DNA of 64,000 bases from Nectonema munidae. Taxonomy: Eukaryota; Nematomorpha; Nectonematoida; Nectonematidae. The position numbers were made by a program, and so were the translations under genes. Each line of letters starts with the position of its first letter. The stretch's first letter is position 1. Where the stretch lies: the NCBI GenBank assembly GCA_030549495.1, contig JAUIRK010000993.1, forward strand, positions 1,698,080-1,762,079. Reading direction: 5' to 3'. This document shows positions 1 through 11,763 of the stretch, one piece after another. The notes beneath the pieces were generated by a model, which searched no databases, was not told where the DNA came from, and worked only from the letters and a program-made list of their open reading frames with translations.

Positions 1-57
1 TATAGAGCTAGCTGATTGGCTGTATAATAAAAGGATTAACTATAGTCGGTACAATAG

Positions 58-499
58 CAGGGGCGGATCTAGAAATTGGCATTAGGGGGCGGATTTTACT
101 AAACTAGAACTTAAATTTTAAGCATATAAATTTAAGTTTTATCAAAATTTTTAAAACAAAAAGAAGAATGAGAGAATTAAAACGATCCTCATTCATTGAA
201 CAGGGAAGTGAATTGATGTGGTAAAACGTGATGTGTTTAAATAATAAATTTACAAAAAAAAATTGGATAATATAAAATTAATAAGTGTCACAATTAACTA
301 CGATTGAAACATAAAAAACTTTTTAGGGCTTCTCACTTTAGAGAAAGATTGAATCTAAAAAACGAGTTGCAGAAATCATCATAATATTTGAGTTCTAGGA
401 AAAGAATTAGATCAAGAAAAATTTTCAAGCAATTGGCAGTGCAATTTTAAGGGGCGTGGGGGGCGTACGCGGGTTCTGCCCCCTTTAAATCCGCCAGTG
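58..499. mobile_element. hAT-type non-autonomous element (candidate)
   Basis: The segment opens with CAGGGGCGGATCTAGAAATT and closes with an imperfect complement ending CCGCCAGTG. The next inner blocks (GGGGGC and GCCCCC) also pair. It is non-coding and about 440 bp long. CAGGGGCGGAT ends are common in hAT MITEs. The flanking 8-mers agree at only about half of their positions, so the target duplication is not convincing. Confidence 0.45.
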
Positions 500-939
500 T
501 TAATGAGCAGCTCTTCGCAAATCAGGTTATGAGAGAGCATTGTAGAGTAGTTTCACTTGGGAGTCATGAATAAGCTTTTGTTATGAAAAGGAGGGCTTGA
601 TGGAAATAAGTTTGCAAGCATAATTGATGTAAATATGTGCTTTTCAAATTTAGCAAAGTTGAAGTTATTCAAAAAGTTTCGCTACCTTACTCTCATTCCA
701 CCCAAAAGTTGATAGCATAGAATAACTTATATTTAAAATGTTTGAAGCTTTTGAACGACGCAGCTCTTCTGTTCAGGGTTTCCTAAAACCTCAAAACGGA
801 ACGAAGATCCCTTTTGTTAAAAAAACAGCCAAAAAATAAATTAAGTTTTGTTTTCCTGATATTAACAAACTAACTTCGCAATGAATTAACGCCATTTTGG
901 GTTATTGTCCCTGTAGAGTGTAGATTAATTTTTTTTTTG
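500..939. other. AT-rich intergenic DNA
   Basis: I see no gene or repeat structure here. The right end carries the 12-mer GAGTGTAGATTA (916-927), which also occurs right after the tail of the LINE at 14.5 kb; see the findings. Confidence 0.4.
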
Positions 940-1140
940 TGTAAAGACGTTCAGTCGAGATTGAATGCCAGTTGGGCAAAATGGAAAGAGGTTAAACCTG
1001 TTCTAAACGATAGAAGACTAGCCATGAATTTAAAGGCCAAGGTATATACATCAATAGTTAGACCCGTCATGACTTACGGATCAGAATGTTGGTGTCTGAG
1101 AAATAATGAAAAGAAAAAGCTAGAAGTGTCGGAAATGAAA
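940..1140 (+). pseudogene. LINE 3' coding fragment (RTE-like)
   Basis: These 201 bp appear identical to 13977-14177, the start of the C-terminal region of the LINE at 11.76-14.54 kb. It reads DVQSRLNASWAKW, then SIVRPVMTYGSECW, then KLEVSEMK. It is truncated on both sides. On the left a T-run precedes it; on the right it stops abruptly and a dispersed repeat (1155-1281) follows. Apparent identity over 200 bp implies a recent copy or a rearrangement product. Confidence 0.85.
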
Positions 1141-1154
1141 TTACTACAGAATTT

Positions 1155-1281
1155 TTTAATTGAAATAGTTATTTTGAAAATAGAAATATATTTGAAATTT
1201 AATGTGTTAGGAATTATCTCTTTAAAAAAATTCTTTTTATATTATTTCACCAACCCCCCCCCCTCCCCCTTAAAATAATAT
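1155..1281 (+). repeat. Dispersed repeat ending in a poly-C block, copy 1
   Basis: Matches 9225-9354 almost base for base. It starts TTTAATTGAAATAG and ends with a C-run, then TTAAAATAATAT. The two copies differ mainly in the length of the C-run. It is non-coding and of unknown class. It separates the LINE fragment from the piggyBac relic. Confidence 0.85.
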
Positions 1282-1285
1282 TTGT

Positions 1286-1974
1286 CTAAAAGAAACAAGG
1301 CCGTAATTCTCCAGAGTAGTTTTCATCGTTCAAATGAGGTTTTGGATACAGAAAAAAAATATCAAGAATTATTGATGACTACAACAAAACCAAAGGAGGT
1401 GTCGATACATTCGATCAGATGGTATCATTTTAGACAGTGAGTCGTCGAACAAATCGTTGGCCAATAGCGGTTTTTTAAAATATTCTTGATATTTCAGCAT
1501 ATAATGTTTACATTCTTTTCAAAGAAATTAATTCCAACTGGCAAAAAAATTGTCCCTACAAAAGAAGGTTATTTCTTGATTCACTTGGTAAGCAGCTAGC
1601 TAAGGAACATATTGAAAGAAAAGAAATTCTTCCAAGGCATATTAGTTCAAAAATATTAGTTGAGAAAGTGAAGAACACTCCCTCTTCTACTTTTCCAAAT
1701 GAAGAAAGGCGCCAAGTCAAACGAAAAAGAAGTAGATGTTATTTATGCGAGAAATCTGAAAACAAGTGTGAATCTAAATGTGTAAAATGTCGAAGACATA
1801 TCTGTAAAAAACATTATAATATAACATGTATAAATTGTTGATTAACACACTCTCTTCATTTTAAATAAATTTTTTGTTTTCATCTCAAAATGATGAACTA
1901 TATTTTTTCCTTGGGGTCCATTTGGACCCGAAGAGGGTGAGTGTGATTCTAGACGAAGGGGTAACGAGGGTTAA
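1286..1974 (+). pseudogene. piggyBac transposase relic, C-terminal part with 3' end
   Basis: The region encodes the end of a piggyBac-type transposase in more than one frame. First comes KRNKAVILQSSFH. Then IIDDYNKTKGGVDTFDQM, the family's conserved third-Asp block. Then NRWPIAVF, NILDISAYNVYILF and LFLDSLGKQLAKEHI. A Cys-rich C-terminal finger (CYLCEK, CVKCRRHICKKHY) ends with a stop at 1841. At least one frameshift (near 1370) and two in-frame stops (near 1437 and 1485) break it. Downstream, ACGAGGG followed by TTAA (1971-1974) fits a piggyBac 3' terminus and its TTAA target site. The N-terminal half is absent. This is a dead plain DNA transposon. Confidence 0.8.
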
Positions 1975-2225
1975 ATAATTTTTTAATTATAAGGGCTACT
2001 TATATAGCTACTTAAACGTTGGCTTTTGCTGCTTATAAAAACTTGAAAATATCAAATAAACTCTAATTCTTTATGCCTTCTATTATTTTGAAATTATTCT
2101 GAAAACAGACGGTTCCATTTAATAGTGAAAATTGCTTTATTAGTTTATTTTGTTTCCTTTCTTTCTTATGTTAATTATGTAACAAATTTTTCAATTTTGA
2201 GTAAAAGGTAAGGTGCAGCGGATGT
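1975..2225. other. AT-rich spacer
   Basis: Nothing recognisable between the piggyBac 3' end and the SINE. Confidence 0.4.
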
Positions 2226-2366
2226 ATTTTCATTGACCAGGTACTGATGTACCGCTTATGTCAAACTCTGAACAAATTCGTATCGATGAGGAATCGAATC
2301 CAGAGGCTCCCGTGCTATGTCCATCATCTCAACCAACCTGCCATGCCACCCATAGAGTATGCTGTA
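2226..2366 (-). mobile_element. tRNA-derived SINE (family A)
   Basis: On the minus strand a tRNA-like head has an A-box-like stretch (GGTTGGTTGAGATGATGG) and a good B box (GGATTCGATTCC). A tail follows with AAGCGG and ATGAAAATAC. The same tail motifs recur in the SINEs at 33.66, 32.82 and 56.94 kb, so this is one dispersed family. Pol III origin is inferred from the box motifs. Confidence 0.65.
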
Positions 2367-2370
2367 GGGG

Positions 2371-3306
2371 ATACGCCAAATTAGTTTTCAAAAAACTTAA
2401 GTTATGCTCTACAATTTTTTAGTTTTTGTTGAAACTATATAACTTTTTCTGATAGACTTTTTTTCATTAAAAGTTATTATAAAAGGCAAATCATTGCAAA
2501 ATGTTAAAAGTTATTTTACTTTTTGTAGATTTTTGTAGCTTGTATCAATTTAGCTTTTAAACTATTTTTGAATGATGCTGAGTAAAATGAGATAATGCGA
2601 TCTTAATTTTTTGTTTGCACAATTATAACTTAATTTTATACCCTTGCCCCTGAATCAATCACATTTTTTCATATAAACATCGCAGGGTGTCTAGTAGACT
2701 CTTTGCCTTTAGACTAAATTCACTCATAAAACTATCTAACCTTCAGTTATTTGTTTTCTCTATGAATCAAATATCCTTTCATCAATTCCTGTAATGTGCC
2801 TGGTAGACTACTTCATTTTTCAAATGAAAAGCCTATTCCACCCCCAAACAATTTTGGATTTTATTAAACTAGTCTATATTCTGCAAACTTAATTAAAATA
2901 TTTTCGCTGGAAGTATAGTATTTAAATTCACCAATTTTGTAAAAAAATATATAAAGTAGTCTTATAAATTTAGGACTTTAGGTATGGACTGAATACACTC
3001 TATTTTAAAGGATTGCTTGAATATTTTGTCTCACATGGTATTTCCAGACCACTAATTTTGAAAATTGCAACAAAAAAATTTCGCCCCCCAATAATTTTGA
3101 GGATGTGCGCCCCTGCATCCACCTTACTGAGGTATACAATTGCGTAAGTTAACAATTATAAGCTCTTTTATATCAAATGACTTAATGCCGTCTGCTCTTG
3201 TTGGGATGAAATGGGTTAAATATATATTTCAGTCATAACCTTCAAAATACAGATCTATATTATATATAGAAACAAAATCTTTGACAGATATGCCCATTGA
3301 GGTGAA
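2371..3306. other. Intergenic DNA with possible transposon ends
   Basis: No coding region is seen. A block near 3082-3116, read on the minus strand, begins CAGGGGCGCACATCC like a hAT end. GAAATGGGTTAA near 3207-3218 resembles a piggyBac end. I could not find partner ends for either. Confidence 0.35.
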
Positions 3307-3785
3307 ATAATTATAACAAATATTAAAAATTGTAAAAACTGGACACTTTATTGTTGATTTTGCTAACTAGTTTCGGAGTATAAACTCCTTTTTCAAAGCA
3401 AATATATAAATGATAAAATAGTGAAAATGAGATGTAAAGGTAAGAGGATGTTGGGGATAAACAATGTTTGTGTTAAGGAGGTGATGACGTTGAGGATAAG
3501 CAATCTTTGCGTTAAGGAGATACCAATTTAATAAGGCAATACATACATACATACATACATTTATAACTAAGATTTGGTATATTGCTCTTAATCTTAGTCA
3601 TATATGTATATTGTATTGCCTTAAGTTGGTATCTCCTTAACGCAACGATTGCTTATCCCCAGCATCTCATTTTCACTATTTTATCATTTATATATTTGCT
3701 TTAAAAAGGGAGACTCCGAAACTAGTTAGCAAAATCAGCAATAAAGTGTCCAGTTTTTACAATTTTTTATATTTGTTATAATTAT
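3307..3785. mobile_element. Foldback / long inverted-repeat element
   Basis: The left arm (about 3307-3545) and right arm (about 3600-3785) are inverted copies. The left runs from ATAATTATAACAAATATTAA through TTTGCTAACTAGTTTCGGAG to TACC and a CATA microsatellite. The right returns through the complement. The arms hold scattered mismatches, small gaps and a partial internal duplication around TTGGGGATAAACAATG. The loop carries ACAT repeats. It is non-coding. The class is not determined; it would transcribe as a long hairpin. Confidence 0.75.
3538..3562 (+). repeat. (ACAT)n microsatellite
   Basis: About six tandem ACAT units in the loop of the foldback element. Confidence 0.85.
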
Positions 3786-3789
3786 ATTA

Positions 3790-4755
3790 TGTATCGAAAG
3801 ATTTGCGGATGGAGTAAGCAAACTCTTTAAAAAGTACCTTTGGTTGCAGAGCTGAATAAAATTTTAAATAAAAACCAGCCATACTCAAAAATCCATAGAA
3901 TTGATGAAAGTATGATTGCTTATTATTATTATTATAGACACATCAGGGTAAAAATACATTGTTTTCAGATGATTATTTCTTCTCGTTCTATAGAAGAAAG
4001 TGTCATTTTAGGCTTTTCTAAAAAAAATTCTGAATATTTGGAAAATAGTTATAGTTATGTTAGTGATAAATATTTTTCGAATTTGAACCTTTTTGACAAA
4101 ATTACCGGAAAAGAACAAAAAATTACATCTACTTTTATAGGAAATAGAGTTTAAATACTGCTTTTGTCTAAAAAAATAAATAGCAAAAAAGAATAGGGGT
4201 TTTTATGAAGAGTTTTTCGAGGAGAAACATGATATATCATTTTGCCAATGGCAAGACAACCGAGAAATTCTTGTTGGTTCGAATTTCTTAAATTCAAAAC
4301 CTGAAGAAGAAATTACTCCTTATACCAAACGTTTGAAAAAAGAATAAAATTAATCATTTCGGCTTCAATAAAATTTTACAATTCTCAAATGGGTTGGGTT
4401 TACAGAATGAACGAAAGATTTTGCAATCAACCAAAGTTGGATAATTTTCAAAATGAGTGAAGAAGGTAAAAAAAATATCTCAACTTGATTTTAGAAGATA
4501 TTTAGCAAGAACTCTTCCACAAACTCACAGAATGTCTCCAAATCCTGGAAAAGTAATAGCTACGACAACCCTATTTCAGAATCAAGGTTTGATACTGTTA
4601 ATCATATAATTATTCCAATCACTGAAACATTAAAAAATGATCCTTCAAGAAAAAAAAGGATCAGATGTAGACGTTGTAAAAAGAAGTGTCAATCATAATG
4701 TAAAAAGTGTTCAATTGGATTGCATGTTGAATGTTTTGAAGAATATCATAGTTTT
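3790..4755 (+). pseudogene. piggyBac transposase relic, second family
   Basis: Fragments in several frames match the piggyBac transposase order. First VAELNKILNKNQPYSKIHRI then DESMIAYY (the IDESMI block), then YVSDKYFSNLNLF and GSNFLNSKPEEEITPYTKRL. A Cys-rich C-terminal finger (RIRCRRCKKKCQS, then a stop, then CKKCSIGLHVECFEEYH) ends the coding region near 4758. The block around the third catalytic Asp is missing or too decayed to see. Several stops and frameshifts break it. It differs clearly from the relic at 1.3-2.0 kb, so these are two piggyBac families. Confidence 0.75.
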
Positions 4756-6557
<1,802 letters not shown>

Positions 6558-6722
6558 TGTTAAATGTCCGGACACTCCAAAGTCAGCCAACTTAGCGCAG
6601 CCATCATAACTCAAAAGGATGTTGCCGGCTTTGATGTCTCGATGGATTTTGTTCTTTGAGTGGATGTAACACAAGGCATTGAGAGCATCACGGAGAATCG
6701 GACTAATTTCACTTTCTTTCAA
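6558..6722 (-). CDS. Hippo/MST-type Ser/Thr kinase, catalytic-loop exon
   Basis: This 165-nt, 55-codon exon precedes 5644-5811 in transcription. It reads [20 protein letters not shown], then [17 protein letters not shown], then [12 protein letters not shown]. The catalytic loop HRDIKAGN and the DFG metal-binding motif are intact, and the spacing matches MST1/Hippo. The acceptor is ATTTAG before TTG AAA; the donor is ACA followed by GTAATT; both are phase 0. The intact reading frame and splice sites suggest a working gene rather than a pseudogene. N-lobe exons must lie further upstream (higher coordinates) and were not found; the 5' neighbour intron holds a hAT MITE. Family assignment rests on motif recall, not a search. 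Confidence 0.88.
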
Positions 6723-6752
6723 CTAAATGAAAATCGGGAACAAGGTTTAGCC

Positions 6753-7160
6753 CAGAGATGGGGAACCTACGGCCTTAAGCGCGCATGAGTCTTGTAAGCG
6801 AATGAGATTGTATACGTTACAAATGTGTAATAGGCTCATTAAATATTCATTTTAATTATTGTTGTGAATCAACATTTTCTTACTTGATACTAATTAAAAA
6901 TACTTATCGAACCCAACAAAATAACCTGGAAGATCAATTGATAGTGAGAACCACTATGATAGAGCATGAAATCAAAATGCCCTATCAAAAAATAAAAGTA
7001 CAAGAGTCATTAATTGTTAAAATAAATTTTTGTCTATGTAATTTTATTTAAAAAAATATTTTCTTCTTTGTAGCATTTTGTTTAAAAAAAATAGGCGGCC
7101 TTAATAGACATAACAGCATGTTGTAAAAGGCATTAAACATAAAATGGTTCCCCACCTCTG
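6753..7160. mobile_element. hAT MITE in the kinase gene intron
   Basis: Terminal inverted repeats are CAGAGATGGGGAACC and GGTTCCCCACCTCTG. The flanking 8-mers GTTTAGCC (6745-6752) and GTTTAGCT (7161-7168) match at 7 of 8 positions, the expected hAT target duplication. It is 408 bp long and non-coding. It lies 30 bp upstream of the kinase exon acceptor. Confidence 0.85.
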
Positions 7161-7168
7161 GTTTAGCT

Positions 7169-7997
7169 AGTTATATGAAAAGAGCTTTCAAGTAGACTCT
7201 TTTGAAGCTTCTATTTTTACCACTTAGTTCATATTTAACTTGATAATGACATATTCAAAATCAGGATTGAAGAGTCCTAGGAAAAATATCCGATCCGAAA
7301 TCCAAGTACTCAAAAAAATACAATTTCGACTAAATAAAGGAGCAACACTACATAATCTTCATATGCTTTCAAAAATTAATCTTTTTTTTCATTTTTAAAA
7401 TATGTTAAAAAAAATGTCACCCCAACTCAGAGGACTGCTAAACTTAATTTGATATCGGCTCGCACCTCCGACTACATCAACTCCTGCTTTGCAACCCTTT
7501 TCAAAATTAAATAAATTTTTGACGAGTGCATAAATTTTTTTTTACCATGACTGAACTTATCTGTCGCTCTTAATACCGAAATTGACCGAAACATTGCAAA
7601 ATACACAAACACCGAAATATACCGAAATACAGCGAAATCCAAAATATACACTTAAATACATAAAATTGTGAAGTAAACGCATATCTTAAAACACCGTATA
7701 AATTTATAATTTTAAAGGCCCAGTTTCTCCCCGTAGCTTTTTTCACCATTAAAATAATTGATTGATTGATTGATTGATTATGATGGCTCTACTTTTTTTC
7801 TCTTACACACATCCCTGTATCTTCTTTTCAGATTTTCTTTTCTTTTCTGATGAATAAATTAACTAAAACTAGATTATAAAATATTTTTCCATTCTTTTAC
7901 AAATCACATTTTTTACTTGATGATCACTTCCAACCTCATTTTAACTTTTTCTTTCAAAAATTACAGTTTGGCAGGCATATCAACTGTTTTAAAGATT
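7169..7997. other. AT-rich DNA with short tandem motifs
   Basis: Contains a loose cluster of ACCGAAAT-like units (about 7575-7640) and an (ATTG)n microsatellite at about 7755-7779. No gene seen. Confidence 0.4.
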
Positions 7998-8222
7998 TTA
8001 ACTTTTTATAAATTTTATTTTGAAAATGTTAACTGCATTCAGTGTTTCCCAGATGTGTATAAATTTTCGATTATTATCTATTACTGATTGCAAAAATTTA
8101 TTGATTTTACTAACTTGTTCCAGTGCAGAAATGCACGGCTTTGCGCGAACTAAAAATGGGTCAACTGCATAACTAACATAACAACTGAAAAAACAACCAA
8201 GCACCGTATTACCTAACTCCAT
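7998..8222 (-). CDS. Unrecognised short ORF (74 codons)
   Basis: An ATG-started minus-strand ORF with fairly balanced composition: MELGNTVLGCFFSCYVSYAV, then RAKPCISALEQVSKINKFLQ, then KFIHIWETLNAVNIF. It has no motif I recognise, no clear splice sites and no neighbours that explain it. It could be a transposase remnant or chance. Listed because its composition is less AT-biased than that of most chance ORFs here. Confidence 0.2.
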   Translation of the reverse strand: MELGNTVLGCFFSCYVSYAVDPFLVRAKPCISALEQVSKINKFLQSVIDNNRKFIHIWETLNAVNIFKIKFIKS

Positions 8223-9224
8223 CTTACCTTAAAAACTACCTGAGCACTGCTATCCTTCTAGTTAACAAATTTGAAAATGGAAAAAGGAATGAAAAATGTT
8301 TTACAGCGACGTGTCACACGACGAAGTGGTGAGCGGTAGAATGCTTGCGTACGACTTATTGATTCCGTTTTGCTTAGTCCGATAAAACGGTGTGCCTCTT
8401 AACAATGTAGTAAATGAGAATGAGAATGAGGCTTGCATTCACGGCAAATGAGCGCACCCTTGCTATATATTTTGTTTTTAGTGGAATCAACGTGCAAACC
8501 AAAAGTTATCTAAGAAAGCTATGCCAAAAAAAAAATTAAGAAGTTAGAAACTAAAGAAAAATTTCAACTAATTGTGTGCACCGAACTGCTTTGAGAACAT
8601 TAAAATAATGCTAACAATTTTAGTGAATATGCATAAAAAACATTGAAACATCCGGAACAAATTTCGAAAAAACTAAAAACCATCGTTTTAAAAGATATTC
8701 GACACTAAGTTGACAAAAATAGTTGACAAAGATAGAAAATAAGAAAATCAAAGTGTACAGCTCAGAGGTGCTTACGTTGGAGTATCGAATAACTCGAACA
8801 AATTTTTAAAAGATAAATAAATTATTTATATATGACGTTAAAGAACATTTTTCTTAGCTAATTTGTCCAAGTCTGAGTCAGCATAATAAAATGTCTTAAT
8901 TTCAACAATTATGATACAAAGGATATAAATATGAGATTACATTGATAAAATTTCTTCACCAATTTTCAAAATGGGATTTGGTATAGTATAAATAAACTGT
9001 CATTAATCTTGAAAGAAAATTTACCCTATCAAGAGAAAAAGTTGCTCAAAATATGCACATATATACTCATAGAAGGACTCACATATTATTATTAAACTAC
9101 CACCACACAAATGTTCAAACACATATGTGTATAAGCAACAGCATATTCAGAGAGGGGGCAAGCATTGCGCCATACCCCCTTCTTAAAATAAAATATCGAT
9201 CTTTTATATTTCTTTGCCTTTCAG
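8223..9224. other. AT-rich intergenic DNA
   Basis: No gene or repeat structure recognised. A tRNA-like patch at 8320-8380 was considered and rejected. Confidence 0.35.
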
Positions 9225-9354
9225 TTTAATTGAAATAGTTATTTTGAAAATAGAAATATATTTGAAATTTAATGTGTTAGGAATTATCTCTTTAAAAAAA
9301 TTCTTTTTATATTATTTCACCAACCCCCCCCCCCCCTCCCCCTTAAAATAATAT
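9225..9354 (+). repeat. Dispersed repeat ending in a poly-C block, copy 2
   Basis: Near-identical to 1155-1281, with a longer C-run before CTCCCCCTTAAAATAATAT. Same orientation as copy 1. Confidence 0.85.
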
Positions 9355-9482
9355 CCTGAATATGCCGTTGTATATAAGTCCAATCCTCATTTAGCCCTTG
9401 TCATATGTACTTGGAGGTAGATAAAAATTTATTGAAAAAGATAAGCAAATGATTAAGTTGGACAAAAATAAAAATACCAAAG

Positions 9483-9948
9483 GCATAGTTGCCAACTCTA
9501 CCGATTTTCGACTTTTTTTGGTCTACCGCTTTTGAGATGGGTTCTAGCGCTTTTTGGAAATTTTTACAGCTTTTGAATGCTAAAATTTTTATTGGCCCAC
9601 GTTGAGCATATGCAGCATGTGCTTAATATTTGTTTTTTTTTGTTTTTTTACTTTTTTTTCATCGATTTATGTTTAACATAAATATTTAGACTATTTAAAT
9701 TATGTAAACGAATTTTTACTTCTTGAAGAATGAGTGATAATAAAAATAAAACAAAAAGTCGCTGCGACAACTGTTTTAAAGAAGAATGGATTCAAAAATT
9801 TGAATTTATTATTACTAAATCCAAATTAGGTTCTTCCCATGCATTTTGTCGTACTTGCAAAAAAAGCATATAAAAATTTTAGGGTCCATGGGTCGTTTTC
9901 GAAAAAAAAGTCTAGCGCTCTGGTCTTCTCTGAGGTTGGCAACTATGC
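9483..9948. mobile_element. hAT-like element keeping a zinc-finger N-terminus
   Basis: Perfect 14-bp terminal inverted repeats (GCATAGTTGCCAAC and GTTGGCAACTATGC) bound 466 bp. Such TTGCCAAC ends are typical of hAT-related elements. No convincing target duplication is seen. Inside, at 9730-9873, a 47-codon ORF reads MSDNKNKTKSRCDNCFKEEW, then KFEFIITKSKLGSSHAFC, then RTCKKSI and a stop. The two CxxC-like pairs and the WIQKF..I context resemble the zinc-finger start of a hAT-type transposase. It is probably an internal deletion derivative. Confidence 0.7.
9730..9873 (+). pseudogene. Truncated transposase N-terminus inside the 9.48-kb element
   Basis: A 47-codon ORF with Cys pairs CDNC and CRTC and the block SKLGSSHAF, which resembles zinc-finger N-termini of hAT-type transposases. 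It ends in a stop shortly after the second pair, so no catalytic domain remains. Confidence 0.5.
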
Positions 9949-10143
9949 AAATGTAGTCAAAATTTTTAAAAAAAATTACATACTGATTTATTGCGAATTT
10001 TGATTAAATCAGAAACTGAACCTCCACCACAAAACTCCATCACAATCTTTAATAAGACAAAAAAAATTAAAAGAAGCTTAATGATGAACCCAAGACAAAG
10101 ATAGAAAATATTTTCAATAAAGTTAGAATGGAAAGAAAAAGGT

Positions 10144-10637
10144 GGGTCAGACTAAACACCCCAAAACACGCCAAATAATTCTAAAGCACTACAAAAAAGA
10201 GGATTAGATAAAAAAAAAACCCAAAACACCCAGAAATAACAGAAAGCACCCCAAAACATCCCAAAACACCAAAAAAAAAAAACACGCCAAATAGTTCTAA
10301 AGCACTAGAAAAAAGGGTTAGACTAAAAATCCCATAACACCCAGAAATAACCAAAAGCACCTCAAAACATCCCAAAACACAGAAAATAATTCTAAGGCAC
10401 TACAAAAAAGATCTTAAAAATTCCTCAAAACACCCCAAGCATGCCAAAACATTACAAAACACCGCAAAAAGCCCTAATCACCTCAAAAAATTGCAAAAAA
10501 CGTCTAAAGCGCTACAAAAAAGATCCTAAAAACTCCTTTAAACTTTCGATTTTTTTTTTGGGTTTTTAGTCTAACCATCTTTTTTTTTATAATGCTTTAA
10601 AATTATTTGCCGTGTTTTGGGGTGTTTAGTCTGACCC
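10144..10637. mobile_element. MITE with ~50-bp TIRs and internal tandem repeats
   Basis: It opens GGGTCAGACTAAACACCCCA and ends with the complement TGGGGTGTTTAGTCTGACCC (GTTTT before it). Pairing continues inward to about 50 bp through the ATTCTAAAGCACTACAAAAA region. The interior is filled with degenerate repeats of the terminal unit (CCCCAAAACAC, ATTCTAAAGCACTA, AAAAAAGA). The repeats drift around a 60-100-bp periodicity. It is non-coding. The superfamily is unknown and no clear target duplication is seen. Confidence 0.75.
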
Positions 10638-10643
10638 GGAAAA

Positions 10644-10735
10644 GGTCGGCAGATGGCTTAGTGGTGGGAAGGTAGGGTCTCAATTCAGATGGTCTGGGTT
10701 CAAACACCGATCGTGACTATCCCTATCTGAACAAC
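10644..10735 (+). mobile_element. tRNA-derived SINE head
   Basis: GATGGCTTAGTGGTGGGAAG matches a Pol III A box (TGGCNNAGTGG). CTGGGTTCAAACACC resembles a B box. The segment GGCAGATGGC...AGATGGTCTGG...CGATCGTGACTATC is shared with the SINE at 44.16-44.30 kb, so they form one family. It lies directly after the MITE at 10144-10637. Confidence 0.65.
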
Positions 10736-10831
10736 TAAAAAATAGTTTTTTTAAAACACACATACACACAGTTTTTTGAGTGCAAGAAGAAATTGTTGAA
10801 AACGAAAATATTTATTGTAAAAAATGCTGTT

Positions 10832-11088
10832 ATACGGAGTGATTCAAAAGTGGCCATAGATGGGAAAAATAATTAATTTTTTTATAAGAGGAAAAATTAT
10901 AAGAAGCAGGTTTTTATGTAACACGCTCTATATGAGTACCATTATTTTTTCAAAGATGCCATTATGTTTCAAGTTTTGACCTCATTTAAGGAGATTTGTA
11001 TTGAAAAGCATTAATAAAGGCACATTTTATTTTTTTTTAGTAAATTATTATTATTTCCTATTTATGACTACTTTTGAATCGCGCTGCA
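10832..11088. mobile_element. mariner-like MITE (candidate)
   Basis: The left end (GGAGTGATTCAAAAGTGGCC, then ATAGATGGGAAA) pairs imperfectly with the right end (TTTCCTATTTATGACTACTT, then TTGAATCGCGCTGC). Such TTCAAAAGT ends are common in mariner-type MITEs. About 255 bp, non-coding. Confidence 0.5.
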
Positions 11089-11755
11089 GACGCTGGATTT
11101 TATTTAAAACGGTTATTGAGATTCTAAAAATTTTTAAAATCCCCTCTGTTGAGTAGAAAAAAATGTCCAAAACGTTTACTTTTTCGAACTCTAATTTATA
11201 AAATGTACATGAAGTTTTCAATAAGAATTTTCAGTTAATAAAATTTTATTAATAATTTTTTTCATAGATCTTACAATTTAGTATTCCTATTTCATTTATG
11301 TAGGCCTCTCTACATCTGAGCTTATTGGAAAAGATTCGAACCAAAAAAATATTTTTTTTATAGATTTTATCATTAAGTTATTTAATAAAAAAAATAAAGC
11401 TAGTATTAGTTGTGTCCAGATACGATGGCGTAACTATAAACCAAGAGATTTTCAACAGTATGATTGTGGACTTCATGGTAGTCAAACATTCTCATAATTA
11501 TGACATTTTACTTATATTTTTCCTCGCAATATTGACGTTAAGCTTGTTATAACACAAAATTCTTCAATCACACAAATGAATATGGACGTAAAACAAAATG
11601 AAGTGGAGAATCTCAGGATTTGATTGCGCCACGAATAGAGATGTCAACTGTTAGACCGTCTCTAAAACTGTCAACTGTCAAAACAATCTTGACCTAGTCA
11701 ATGTCCAAAGAAATTTTTTACTGCTCCATTCTTTAAAATGGCGCATTTTTTTTTC
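11089..11755. other. AT-rich intergenic DNA
   Basis: No gene seen. A short repeat of TGTCAACTGT occurs near 11641-11680. Confidence 0.35.
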
Positions 11756-11763
11756 TTCTTTTT

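Noticed and set aside
8310-8400. Possible tRNA or SINE head
   Set aside because: GGTGAGCGGTAGAATG is A-box-like, but no B box follows at the right distance and no cloverleaf forms by eye.
10144-10637. CRISPR-like or satellite array
   Set aside because: The repeats drift, lack fixed spacers and are bounded by paired TIRs, so a MITE fits better.
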